DNA of 64,000 nucleotides, from positions 18,569,911 through 18,633,910 of the forward strand of contig CM037843.1 of assembly GCA_021234535.1 (NCBI GenBank), written 5' to 3'. Both the position numbers and the translations under genes were made by a program. The DNA comes from Stichopus chloronotus (lineage: Eukaryota; Echinodermata; Holothuroidea; Aspidochirotida; Stichopodidae). Positions 12,982 through 25,701 of this stretch are shown here, in pieces. Positions within the stretch are counted from its first letter, which is position 1. Each line of letters starts with the position of its first letter. The notes below the pieces were generated by a model that was not told the origin of the DNA, ran no database searches, and saw only the letters and a program-made list of their open reading frames with translations.

Positions 12982-14435
12982 GAAAGCATTGGTTATTAAT
13001 GCGATTGCAATGTACAATGTCATTTATCAATCAATCAATCAATCCACCTTACAATCAATCAAGTCAGGAATCAGTCAGCCAACCATTCATAGCTCATATC
13101 TAGCTACAATATATATTATTTTTTATCCTGTAGGAATGTGTGTGTTGTTGAATGAACCTGTGAAGTGGTCCACAATGTATGGGTAATGAAATTTCAGTGG
13201 AAATCTTTTCGAAGCATGAAAGATCAGTGACTTTACTTGGGAAACAGCGCGCACAAAGCCTTTCAGTGTACGACGGACTTATACAGCAATTTGCACTTGA
13301 AACTTAATTGGCAGTTACTTGAAACGACCAGTTCAGGGCGGTAAAGTAAAAAATTTTCCAAAGATCCCTTCCTACACCCCCCCCCCCCCATTCCACCTCC
13401 TTCGAGATATATGAAAACTTAGGCCTACATGTTTTCTCAAGGGTATGCACCGTAATATTATATACGATACGAAATTGTCAAGAAATTATAATGTTTTATT
13501 ATGGATGCGTCTGACTATATCTGCAATAGAGATATCAAATCCCGACGAGGGAGTAGCTTTTTCTTGAGGTTTGATTCCCACACATGTCGGTTGTAATGAC
13601 AGACGCACCCTTTGGCCTCTTCAGAGCTTTTAACTGCACACTGTGCGTGAGATTTGCACGTTTCAAACTACAGGCGATATAGGCCTACGTGATGATATCA
13701 CCTACTTAGCAGATTGCGTGAGAACTAAAAATGGGATTTTACTCGATTTAGCCTACGAACGGTTAGGCCTAGATTTTTTTAGTTTTTCATTCGTTTTGCT
13801 TCTAAAAGTCGGTTTTGTCGAATTCGTTTGTATGTAAGGTTTGAAAAAATGGAGGCCCTATCTAAAGAATTCCTTCACTGGAAATTTAAGCATTGGACAA
13901 TGTATTAGTAGTGCATCTAGTGGGGAAAGATCGAAGTCGATCTTTCATGTTATGCATTACATGTACATTTGTATGATCCGTGGTCAAGTCACTATTGTTG
14001 GTGTCACTTCTTATAAATTAAAGATATTTTTAAAGTAGTCTTAAGTTGTTGTTACTGTGAGCTCTTTAAAATCGTTTTTACTTAAAGTGGTATACGTGTA
14101 AAACGACATATATGATGGCGTTGAGAAGCAGATATTGTCGATTTCTTCAATTAATTGGATTAATTGGATGTATATCCATCGTACTTGCTTTCTCAACCAT
14201 TCTACATATTTTGACTCCCATCCCATGCTAATGGTTCCTCGAAGTTGGTCAAGGCATTAACTCAGCCCCAGCAGGACGCTATACATAGAAGTCTCTTGGT
14301 TCCTTCAATAATCACGGAGTTGCTCTTTGACTCCCTGATTTGATGTCACATAAACTGACCACAATTACCTAGTCAGCAGGAGATAAAAACAGGTGTACAA
14401 AGACAGGATTACTGTTAGACCCTGTTGAGTCGGAT
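12982..14435. other. Unassigned noncoding DNA
   Basis: Contains a short (CAAT)n run near 13026-13042, a poly-C run at about 13377-13389 and short TAGGCCTA words. No gene supported. Confidence 0.35.
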
Positions 14436-14439
14436 CGGT

Positions 14440-15235
14440 GTGGTGCGCCTAGAGTGCCATAAGTCTAGAAATTGACATATGAATAGGCATATGTCTTATA
14501 TGGTGCGCCATAAGTCTGAAAATTGACATATGTTGAATTCAATCGTCCTATGTCAGTGTCTCGCAACCTGATTAGATTCAACCGTCGTATCTCCAAGAAA
14601 TCGATACACGTCAATTTCTTTTACATATGACAGTTTCAAGTCCTTTCATTGGTTTACATTTGCACATGACACATTTTAAAAAGGACGATTGAAAGAAACT
14701 GTCATCTATCAAATTAAATCGGATTATATGTCAATTTAAATCGGCATCTGTTAGTTTCTCGTAATTCTGTTTCACAAGGAAGGCACATGACAGGGTCCTA
14801 TAATTCTGTTTGGAAGAGACTGTCATATGTAAGATTAAATCGACATATGGAGACTTAAATCGGCATCTGTCAAGTTCCGACATCCTATTGGTCAACACAG
14901 GGCACATGTCAGCTTTTAGAATTCTGGTTGGAAGAAACTGTTATATGTAAGATGAAATCGACATATGACAATTTAAATCCACATCTGTCAGTTTCTCGTG
15001 ATTCTATTGGACAATATAGGGTACATGCCAGCTTCTGTAGTTCTGATTGAAAGATACTGTCATATGAAACATTAAATCAGCATATTTAAATCAGACAATT
15101 TAAATCGGCATTTGTCAGTTTCGGTCCTATTGGACAAAAACTACACATGACAGCGAATAGGACTCTGATTGGAAGAAACTGTCATATGGAAAATTAAATG
15201 GACATATGACAATTGAAATCGACCTCAAATCTATA
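14440..15235. repeat. About 120-bp tandem repeat array
   Basis: The marker GAAACTGTCATATG and variants recur near 14696, 14815, 14935, 15055 and 15175, giving a period close to 120 bp. Each unit carries short AAATCGACATATGACAATTT and AAATCGGCATCTGTCAGTTT blocks, so the unit itself is built of two related sub-blocks. The copies before 14690 are more diverged. AT-rich, noncoding. Confidence 0.8.
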
Positions 15236-15239
15236 ATGT

Positions 15240-18200
15240 AACCGGTTTACCATAAAGGTTCGTCTTGAATACATCTTTTCAAACAGACAATATCCTCCGT
15301 GCTTTGCTCAATAGCTGTGTCTATGAGGACGGTGCTACAAATAGTTCTAGCCTAAACAGATCTTTACATTTGAATTAATGGGCTTGAATATTGCTTAATG
15401 TGTTGAGATTCGGAAACAGCACCGCATTTTATGAATAGACAATATTGCAAAAGTGAGCTGCGATGGGAGTAAATTGATACATCATCAGCATAATCACTTT
15501 GAGTTATTGGTATTGTTCTGAAATATTCTTGCTTTCTCACACAAAAATATTGATGTCGGAAATATTTTCTTCATTTTTCTCATCAGGATACCCATTAAAG
15601 CGAAGGCTCAGCGCTAAGTGTTCTGATTGCCGGAACGTGGGCGAAGGGAGTTTTTATAGATAAAATTATAAGAATATGCAGTGCAAGCATGTGTTACTTT
15701 TTTTGCTCGACTGCTCTGCGGATATAAATTGGTAGTCATCATAAATTCGTTGATACCTCATCAGAGCAGCGTTACAGCTTTATCACCATGTAATTTTTAA
15801 AAGTCAGACGACAATCATTTTCAAGGATAATTCCCGTCTGACGGAACAAAAATTAAAAAGATAAAAGTGGAAGAAGTAAAAGGGCTGAAATGTAAGATGT
15901 ATCTCAACCTTCAATGATTATGAAATCAATGTACCATTAAGACGCAAAGGGAGGAGTGTTCTGGAAATAATAAGTTAATTTCGTCCACAAGTATGGTATA
16001 AACTAAACAGTTAACTAACCATTTAATCCATCGTGGGTTACAGTTGGCAAAATACCAACACATCAATATTGTAAATAGGAGCATCGTTTTAATGGGTGAA
16101 CAGGTTCGGGTGGGGGAGAAAATAATTGTTAGACTCACCAACTTGTCATATTTTCTTCCATGTGTGGACAGAAGAGTACACTAAAAGAATTCTTTTTTCT
16201 CCGTATGAAATTTCTGCTTCATGCACCTTTGATTGAAAGCAAGTGTTTAAAAGAAAGTTTTTTCTTAACAAACAGTAACTAATTTCTTAGTTTAGCCTAG
16301 TGGTTCTCAAACTTTCTTAAACTACCGTCCCCTTCCACCATCCCAACTCGCCCTAACATAACCACCCACCCCCGCTCCCATCCTACAGTGCATATAGTCA
16401 GATGCTGAACAATATTGTTTTCTTCAGTTAATTTACTCTATTTGCAAGAACAGCAGAAAATTGCATAGGCATGCAGTCATACTGTGAATCCAGCAGTCCA
16501 AATACAGTTCAGTCAGTACATGGGAGTTGCTATGTTAATAACATCCTAAATGGCATCTAAGTAACTAAGTAATCTCAGTAAGACCTGCCTGGTGTGCTCT
16601 CGGTGTTGTACCCTTGGGCCCTCCTGAATGTATCGTGGTGCCATTAGTCGCTCTCGTGAAGTGTCCTATATGCCATGGTCCGCCTGCAAATGAAAGCCAA
16701 CGATTGTATTCCCTGTGTACTTTTGTAGTGTCCACCTAAGACTTCCCATCTCCCACGAAGAGACGGCACAGTCACATGAAAGGTGGAAAACGAGACCGTT
16801 GTCCATGTTTAGAGAACACTTCTCTTGTCCATATATAATGAAAATCAAACAACAAAATTATCATAATCATGTTACATCTATTTATTGTTTTCCTCCCTGT
16901 TGTGCTTAGCACGTGTCAGTGTTGGATTAAAGTTAAGTTTTTCGACAAAATGTAACATTATTCTGTACATGTATTGATTTGTTTTTATTGAGATACTTTT
17001 CCACTTTTCCAACGTCTGTGAATTAGGGGAAGTTGATAGGGGCTTAACAATTCTTAATAGTGCAGTGAACAACACAATGTAAAACTTTCCAATATCCATG
17101 TCCTTGTGCTTCGTTTGCTTAAACTAGAGAGTCAATAGTCTGCTTGATAACAAATGAAACTGATCTTGAGTAAAATACAGTGGAGCCTCTACACAGGAGG
17201 TAGGGGTGGGTGTGGGGTTAGTTCTGAGTTGGACGCGTGCTTCCGAAATCATATTTTGACCCCGAAATAAACTTACTATTAAAGCTACATTCATTTGTGA
17301 GATGGTGGGGTGTGGTGAAGTTAAGTGAAAATAAACAGAAAAAAAGTAGGCTCCCGCAAAAACTATAAGTGAAACTCCACTTAAATGGTATAATGTACTA
17401 TACTTATGGCTATATGTGCCCCCAATCATTAGACGCTGGGGACGCCCCTGGTAGAATGATGAAGTTGAAGTAGAGCGTGAACCAAGTGACTCAAAATTTT
17501 GACGAAACAGATGTAAACATAATATTAACGTAATATTAACGGTATCTTCAGTATGTGTTCTCAGGTATGTGTTCTCAGGTATGTGTTTACCAAATTTTAA
17601 TTGCACTTTGGCTAACGTAGGTCCCCGAGATAAGCTAAGGAATCTAATTTTCAATTATCAGTCCCCCCCCCAAAAAAAATACCAAAGCTCAATGTACATT
17701 AATACTAATATTTAAATAAGTGTGTACTATTCATAGCGAAAAGACATCTGCAAACTCCTAATATTTATTTTTTTTCGAAATCTGAGGCTTATCTGTTACC
17801 GTCCACAAAGAAATGTTTCGCTTCTTGTCACGCCGTAAGCCCCAATATATGGAGTATTTTTCTATTATAGATAAGGAATAGAGAGTGAAGGTCGTGAAAC
17901 TGCTATCTGGCATTACAGGATAGAACACCGCATATGACGTCACACCATCACTACCGATGGGTTCAGTTGTTTATGAAGGTCCACCTCAAAAGCGCTGTTG
18001 TTTTGGTGTTCCTCACGTCGTGAGTGGGGTCCTTAAACTGAATACCATTATCATCTCGTATTGCTCTAGAAACAATCTAGACTGTCTGTCCAGACTCAAA
18101 ACTTGAACTGTCTTGGTTAGATGACCTGGACCAAAGAAACGAATCTATAAGTTGCATAAATGTCTACATTGATACAAACTAATAATCCGAACAAATAAAA

Positions 18201-19300
18201 GGACATGAAATGAAACTTAAAAAGACATTTGACTGACTTTCGCAATGTGGTTGGTGTCCTTAATGTAGTATACATATGCGATATCAATACGTACGACTAC
18301 GCTGCAAACTGTACTTGTGCTCTCCATGTGTCATTGGGGAAATGGCAACGACTTGGAGGTATCACTCCAATCCCCTATTTTCTCTGCGTGCCAGTCGGTG
18401 ATATTTCGAGTGGTACTCACTGCTACATGTTATTATAAACTTCAAAGGATTTGGCTATCCTTTGGCACCAACGCAGACGAAAATTAGAGAGAGAGAGAAA
18501 AAAAACATATGACTGGCTGAGTAAATACAAGAATCGAGGCTATGGGCTGCTATTAATAACAATTTTCTTTTTTAATGGTGTTCTTATCACCATCAGAGAA
18601 ATAAATGTTAAACAACGCCCCCTCATTAGGGCCCTTGTCTATATTACATCGACACGTCATTTGACAAGCAACCTCTGTATCAATTTGGCAGCGTTATGAG
18701 AATAATGGTTGTGAAATAACATGCTGATTTCTCTGAAACGTTCACAGTGGAATAGTTTAAAAAGTTGAGAAGAACTATTGTATGCAAGTGACAACCTCCC
18801 TCAAAGTAGAAAATAGACCGTTGAATTGATTTTGCTTTTACTGTTTTTAAAACTACTTACTACTTCTAATGTAAAATATACATGTGGGTATATATAAATA
18901 CTTTCTACAGTGAAGTGAAGGCAGGCTTATCGTTCTTTTGAGTATAATCTAAACTTTTGCATATATAGCAATTGTTGTCTGATTCCTTCGTTTTCTGCCG
19001 GATCTAGATTTCCTTGTCGAGAACCAAATCATAGTTGACAGTATATATGTGTCAGTTATTATCTTATTATCTCATAGCCCTATTAGGGCTAAGATGAGAT
19101 ATTGTAGTCACTTGGCTAGTGGAGTTATACATTGTACTGGGCACCCATTGGAGAACGGTTGCCACGGACACGCTTGGAGTGGATGAGTAGCCACACCCCA
19201 GGGGTACCGTATGGTAGAGTGACCACGGGTACAGCCAGGTCCTGTTGGGTGGTATAGATGAAAACGTTTCCGTGCCAATGTTTGTGCGTGTGTGCGTCCA
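15240..19300. other. Unassigned DNA with minor repeats
   Basis: No gene supported. Minor features: a hAT-like terminus (AGTGGTTCTCAAACTTTCTT) at about 16299 without a detectable partner; a short tandem GTATGTGTTCTCAG near 17550-17585; an imperfect inverted repeat around 19069-19102 (ATCTCATAGCCCTA against TAGGGCTAAGATGAGAT). A 176-codon minus-strand frame at 17124-17654 has no recognisable motif. Confidence 0.35.
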
Positions 19301-19309
19301 AATTATGTT

Positions 19310-19890
19310 TTTTTTTTCCAGAATATTTTGAAGCGATTAAGGCTAAACTTGGTAAGGTGGTGCATGATGCCAAAATGTCCAAGATGTATTGATTGTTTGG
19401 TTAGTTGAGTCAAATTTGCTGATTTTTGTGGGAAAAATCCAATTTTGCCCCCAAATTGGTATTTCCATTTGAGAAGTGTTTGAGCCCTCAATGCAAACTT
19501 TTGCAAGGACTTACCTGAGAATGTAATATTCAGGTATGCTACTTTTACAGTAAAGAGTGTAAAATTTACTGACTTTTTGAGAGAAAAAGTCAATTTTGCC
19601 CAAAGTTTGTATTTCCTGCATATCTTGAGAACTATTAGACCGGTTAACTTAAAGCTTTGTAACAACTCACCTAAAGAACACATTGTTCAACATAATATTA
19701 CTAAAATTGGTAATCCAATGAAATCTCAGTGCTGATTTTTTGAGAAAGCCAATTTTGCCCCAAAATTGGATTTTCACCATATCCTGATAACTAATTGAAA
19801 AACAATAATGAAGATACGGTATATTACTCTTATAGTAAATTGGTGAAATTTGATGACTGCTTGGTAAACAAAATAGAGCCAGCATCCGGA
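19310..19890. repeat. About 150-bp degenerate tandem array
   Basis: The block CCAATTTTGCCC and variants recurs near 19438, 19589 and 19746, preceded each time by a CTGATTTTT-type stretch and followed by a GTATTTCC/GATTTTCACC stretch. This gives about three to four diverged units of 150-158 bp. Long minus-strand open frames over it (19303-19683, 19667-19894) follow from the repeat and resemble no known protein. Confidence 0.7.
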
Positions 19891-20609
19891 TCAATAGACA
19901 CCACCTTTAAGCTTTAGCCAAAACAATTTTAGCAGAACTGGCCCTTGTGGATAATGTATTGGAACATTCCTGCCAATTATGAGAACGCTATTTTTAAGTC
20001 AAACAATAATTTCAGCAGAACAAGGTCCTGCACAGGTAAATAGGAGACTAATGTGCAAATAACCCATAGAGGGTTAGCCTAACCTATATGGAATAAGTTT
20101 AACCCAATGTTATAATTGTGGTATATAGCATAATATACACAGATACTTCTGAGCCGTTATTGTTATTGTTACTTGAGCAAGTAGTGGGACCACGCAGGCT
20201 AGGCTCAAGCTTGCTACAGTACCTTACAGTATTTTATGTTCGGTTCTTCTGCTTACCACCTTCTTATGTTTGAAGAATATTTGTGTCTAATTTAGAATCA
20301 GTGCCCGGAAATAACAACAGGGAGCGCCCTGTCCCCCCTCTAGATCTCTGTGACATGTGGTTGCAGGAAATTATTACAAGTCCCCGTGTGCAGGCCCAGT
20401 ATTTAAGACATTATTGATATCACTGCATGTTGGCGATGAGATACGCACCTCAGTGAATTGCCTTCTTGTCTTTTACTTGCACTGACCATCACTGACTGCC
20501 ATGCCTGAGAAAATCTCTTTCAAGACAGATCGCCAAGAAAGGGGTTTACACGTGTAACAACTCCTGTAAAAGGTGGACAATACTGGAAGTATTTCCACCG
20601 GACTTGTGG

Positions 20610-20935
20610 CGTGTGTAAAAAACCCTCAAGTACGAGCACAAGTACAAGGTCAAGAGTACAAATAAGAGTACAAAATGTTGAGTACGATTTCCTGATATAG
20701 TTATAAAACAGCATGCACATTTACAAACGTAGGCATTAATGGTAAACCATGAGTACGATAACAAAGTCTCAAGTATGAGTTAACCTCGAGAACAAGTGCA
20801 AAGTCTAGAGTGCGAGTACAAAGCTACCAGTGCAAGTACGAATACCTTATTTTAAAATTTGCAGAGTACGAGTGCAAAGCCTTGAGTAAAGGTAAGAGTG
20901 CAAGAAAGTGTACTCGGGTGCAAATCTGATTTCCA
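20610..20935. repeat. GAGTACAAG-type degenerate short tandem repeat
   Basis: The words GAGTACAA, GAGTACGA, AAGTACAA and GAGTGCAA recur many times (for example at 20629-20672, 20750-20790 and 20810-20910), with non-repeat patches between. It is a decayed simple-sequence array, noncoding. Confidence 0.7.
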
Positions 20936-20939
20936 CCAT

Positions 20940-23583
20940 ATGAAAACTAATCAAAAGAGACCATCATTCCTTCAGTAATTTTTTTAAGTCGGGATAAAGA
21001 TCCATTTGAATCCAGATAAATGTCATTGCAGATTAAAACTAATGGCAATGGCATGTAATAGTCGATTATAATAGTGCTTAGAACAGAGAATTAAGCCAAC
21101 ATATAAAAAGCGACATATATACCGTACCAATATTTGGTGTTATTATAAAGATAAAGAGTTTCTTTGCTTAGGTTTTCTTAGTTGTCTTTGCTTTCACTTT
21201 GTTGGGGATTGGTATCTGAAAAAGGAGAGAAAACTAGTGGGGGGGGGGGGGGGTGACTGAGTGGCGAAGGGGAGCGGTCTGCAACAGAGGTTTTTTTGGG
21301 GGGGGGGGTGAAAGTGCGCCTGTCGAGCCTGGACATTTCATTTTCGCTGATTTTGTGGTATTTTTAGGCAAATTTTCTGTGACGTTCGGCGTCAACCGAT
21401 TGCAGAGCTACTCTTAGATGGTCTTTCCGTAATGTTAGCTATCATTTAAGTGATGATGGGCACCTCATGAGCCCAGCCAAAAAACGATGAACCCATGTCG
21501 CTACTGGAAAAAATATGGAAGAAGGGTCGAACAGCGGTTTTATTAATTCTGCTTTAAAGAAAGGTTTTGTCTTATCTTTAGGTATTTAGAGCTAAGTTGG
21601 TTAGTTGGTAACAATATTTATATTCACTGTTTTTAACTTTATTCATTCAAGTATCAATGAAGAACATTTAAGAAAAGGAGCAAAGCAGAAAAGGTACAGA
21701 CCCAGAACGATGAAACATTAAAATGGTAATCTGAATGAAAATGTGAAACTCTATTTAAAGTTATGCAACTTTTCTGATTGGATGAAAACTGCAGCTGTAT
21801 GTAAATTTTTAAACAAATGTATTCTATACTTTTGTACTTCCTAATTTCAGAATTATGCTTTCAATGGAGGCGTGTTCAGGGTGACTTTTTTCTGCATAAA
21901 TTTATGGCCATTCTTAGGAACTCATCTTTAGAAGATGCATTCACAGTTTTCTTCATCATATATTGAAAAGCTGAAGAAGAAGTATTTTCTGTAAAGTTTA
22001 AATACTTAAAATTCTGTCTTTATCCTTTTGAAAAATAAATACTTTACCAGCACTACATTTGATTTTGAGAATAGAGCGTTCCAAGGTCCCTTGCAAAATG
22101 TGGATCTTCGTATGAAACGAAGAGCGACATTAGTAGGTTGTGCCATGTTGCATAAGCTTTATAAGCGAAAAGTACGTCAAGCTTTGAAGAAAAGAGAAGA
22201 GAAGGAATTCACTTTGCCACTTTGCCAAAGTTTACGTCCGTTAGGCATTTTTGACGTGTCAAATGACGTGTCAAATGATTTTAGCAGACATTCGTTAAAT
22301 TATTTCACGTTAAGTTCTTTAACCCGAAAGGATAAGAGCTGGTTGAGGTATCTTGAATGTCTTTCTCTGCCTACTGAATTCAAATCATACAGTTGCTCCC
22401 ATGCATGTGGGCTAAAGGGACGAAATTCCGTGCTCGAGTACATTCCTATCTCTTTATTGCGAGCAAACTTATAAGTCCTCCTGAAAAGCTAAGTTGAAAC
22501 AATTCATACAGTTCATGTCAGTTTTAATAGGCAATCCAGTACACCTAATCCTTGCTGCTCGGATTCCACTGTTCGTTGGTCCCATCTTCTGCAGTACACT
22601 AATTCCCCATCCTCCACTCGCCCATGCCAATGCATCTTCTCAATCTCCACCTGGATTTACACTAATACATGCTATTATGAGCCGCTATTCGTATCTCATA
22701 TTTCCACATAAATGAAGAATGATGTGCAGAGTCCATGTGAACTCTACCGAAAAGGCTGGGAAGGGACATGAGAAAATATTTTTAACAAGAGACACAAAAA
22801 TCTAGAGATAATAATCCCGAGACATTTAATTACCTCGAGATAATCCAAAGATATTTGTACTATTCCGAGCTAATTCTTAAGAAGATGTTTTTTTCCTCAT
22901 GTCCCTTCCTTGGCTCCGTAATACTGAGATACAGAGAAATAAAAATAAATAGTGGTACAGTGGTCCATGCAAAAAATAAGAATAATAGATTAAAAAATGA
23001 AGTTTATGAAAAGTTTCATTTTAAGCTTTGTACATAATGATCAATGTGTCGTTTTTAGCCATGAAAAGAAGTATAAAGGTTCGGTGACCGTCCTCAGCGG
23101 CCGCAGAACTATTTATTGTACTTTTGTGGCTGTTGTTTTTTTCTCTAGAACGGGTGTGTCAATTCCGTCATAATACATCGAATATCCATTGCAAGATAGC
23201 GGTTGTAATTTCGTATACACAATATCAATAATCCATACATACATATATATATATGGAAATGTATTTATATATTTTAAGGACTTACATAAATATACATATT
23301 TTAACTTAACGATCTGTCGTTTTGTGGCTAAAGTTGTAACACCTGCAGGGATTACAGAAAGTAATGACGGTCAAAGCTTTTCGCAGGTTGTCATGGAAAC
23401 CCAATAACTCTCCATTTTACCGCAGCAAACAGGTTCTCCATTTTATTAAGTGCCGTACATAAATAGAGATCTCAATATATCTGATCGCAAAAATAACGTC
23501 TATTGACATCAATCCTAAAGGCAAAAATTATATTTGAACGAACAAATTACTGTTTCTCGTACGTGGACTTCAGATTATGTCTA
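20940..23583. other. Unassigned DNA; one long frame of uncertain status
   Basis: Two poly-G runs lie at 21239-21252 and 21297-21308. The plus frame 22028-22474 (148 codons, opened by TTG, internal VSNDVSND duplication, many Lys/Arg in the first half) lacks a recognisable domain, signal or splice context. A frame of this length could be chance in AT-rich DNA, so I do not call it a gene. Confidence 0.35.
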
Positions 23584-23601
23584 ATGGCTTATAAAGGAAC
23601 T

Positions 23602-25657
23602 ATGTTGGATTTTACTAATTCTACGATTTCATTGAACACCGCAGTCGAGTCTATAAACGAATCGGATATAATCAAGTTGAGTTTCACAATGAAAATATGG
23701 GGAACTTGCTTGTATCTGGTTGTTTATATTTGTCTATGGGTCGCGATATTGGCCTTAAACATGTTGGTGATACTGGCATTTTTCCAAGATCCGAGACTTC
23801 GGAGATGTCCCGCCAACTATTTTTTACTCAGTCTGGCAATCGCTGATCTCCTCACAGGACTAGTGGCGTTACCTTTAAATTTAACCGTTCGACTTATATC
23901 GAGTGTGTCTACCTGTTACAGTACCTCCAGGAGATATTTCTTTCTGCCAGTCATTGTATTTGGAGGTTGTTCTTTACTACATCTTCTGATTATTGCACTC
24001 GATAGGTAAGTCAAACCTTACTACAATCATTTCAAATAAAACATGAAAAAGTAAAAACAAGAATAGGTTAGAATTCTTATATTGACTCAAATATTTGTTC
24101 CATTTTCCCTTTCGGGAATCAACTAGTTCAACTTATATAAATTATTTAACTAGTTCGACACATGTAACATATGACCAACTTGACTACACGCATTTCTCAA
24201 CTTCTTAAATCTGACAAGAATTCACATATTTACCAACACATCAGCAAATCTCCAACTGCACTCGCAAATGCGATCAAAACTTCTTCAAAATTATCGACTC
24301 AGCTCCCACTAAGCTCCAACTTCGGGTAAAAGAAAGTCTACACATCAGCTGGGAGAAACCTAATCTAAACAAACAGCTCGATAGTCCATTGTTCATTTTG
24401 TTCCATAAATGTAGGCTACTTTTCTCATATTGTGATTGGAACTAAGGAATGAATATACATATACATATGTATATATATATTCATTCCTTAGTTCCAATCA
24501 ATACAGACGTATCTTTAAGCTGTAAAGTATACCAATAAAACTGTAAGACTACAGTACTGTGATATTTAAATTGCAGTAATTTAACCCATACTCCCGCAAA
24601 CATGTAGATTAAAGACAAAGTCGAAATACTTTGATTCAGTAAAGAGGTCACTGTTATTGTTTGCGTAGTCATGGTCATGGCATTGTATTATTTGTTTGTC
24701 AAGTTCGATGCATGAATGACCAACATATCATCAAATATAATTCATTTAAACAGGAGAATTGGGAGCGTGCTCTCTGTGATATATATGCGTGGGATATTTA
24801 TGCTGCGGCCGACCCACTGAACGAATTTATTAACAAACTAAACAAATCATACGAACATCCACACGGCAACAATAGTGTAGTGTATGAAACTTCATCTTGT
24901 TTTGCATCAAATTTCCCAGTGAGGGTTCAAAATACATTAACTGGTGGTATCTTTAACTGCTTAGCGATTGCACTTTGGTCAATTGTGAAATAAATAGCGA
25001 CAGAGTGCATAAATTGCTGGGTTAATAGCAGTCCATTAGTGTATCAGCTTGCCACAAAGCATAAACAAACATATCAGGGTCAATAAAGCGTAGCGTATAT
25101 AATAGGTGATTTATATGATACGGCGATACGCTTTTCCTAATTTAGTCACGCGCTCTCCAGTGAAATAAACGCCTCTGTATATACACTTTTGAGGCAGGAT
25201 GGCTATCTTGCTATGGGCCTAGCTGTCGAGGAGATATTCCTTACTTTTATGGGAAGCCTTTTTCCAAGTGGACAGCAGATATATTGTATCGTTTCGATTT
25301 TTTGTTTTGCTTTCTAAACTGGAAAAAATGGAACGAGATGAACATGGATAATAAAGGAAACAAAAACCAAACCTGACAGTAAAGTTTAGAGTTTCACATG
25401 TCAGTTAAAACCTGTTTTTTAAATTTGCTTGCCAACCCCAATGTTTAGGAAAATCACTACACAGTCGGAGTTTAGAGCTAAATTTAGCTATTGCAAGAGT
25501 TGATGACCTGTTATAGCAAAAATCTAAAAAAGGACTCTGTAAATTAAGACATTACTTGAAAGATAATTTGGCTGTCAATTCGTTTATCTACTAAATTTGT
25601 TAAGCAGGACCATAAAATGGTATCTTTGGAGCAGTACATTTACACACACACACACAC

Positions 25658-25701
<44 letters not shown>

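Noticed and set aside
16298..16330. hAT-like terminus AGTGGTTCTCAAACTTTC
   Set aside because: No inverted partner or target duplication found in the following kilobases, so an element cannot be delimited.
17124..17654. 176-codon minus-strand open frame
   Set aside because: No domain, no coding-like motif, and it contains short tandem repeats; unspliced position with no gene context.
19303..19894. Overlapping minus-strand open frames
   Set aside because: They follow the 150-bp tandem array and repeat with it.
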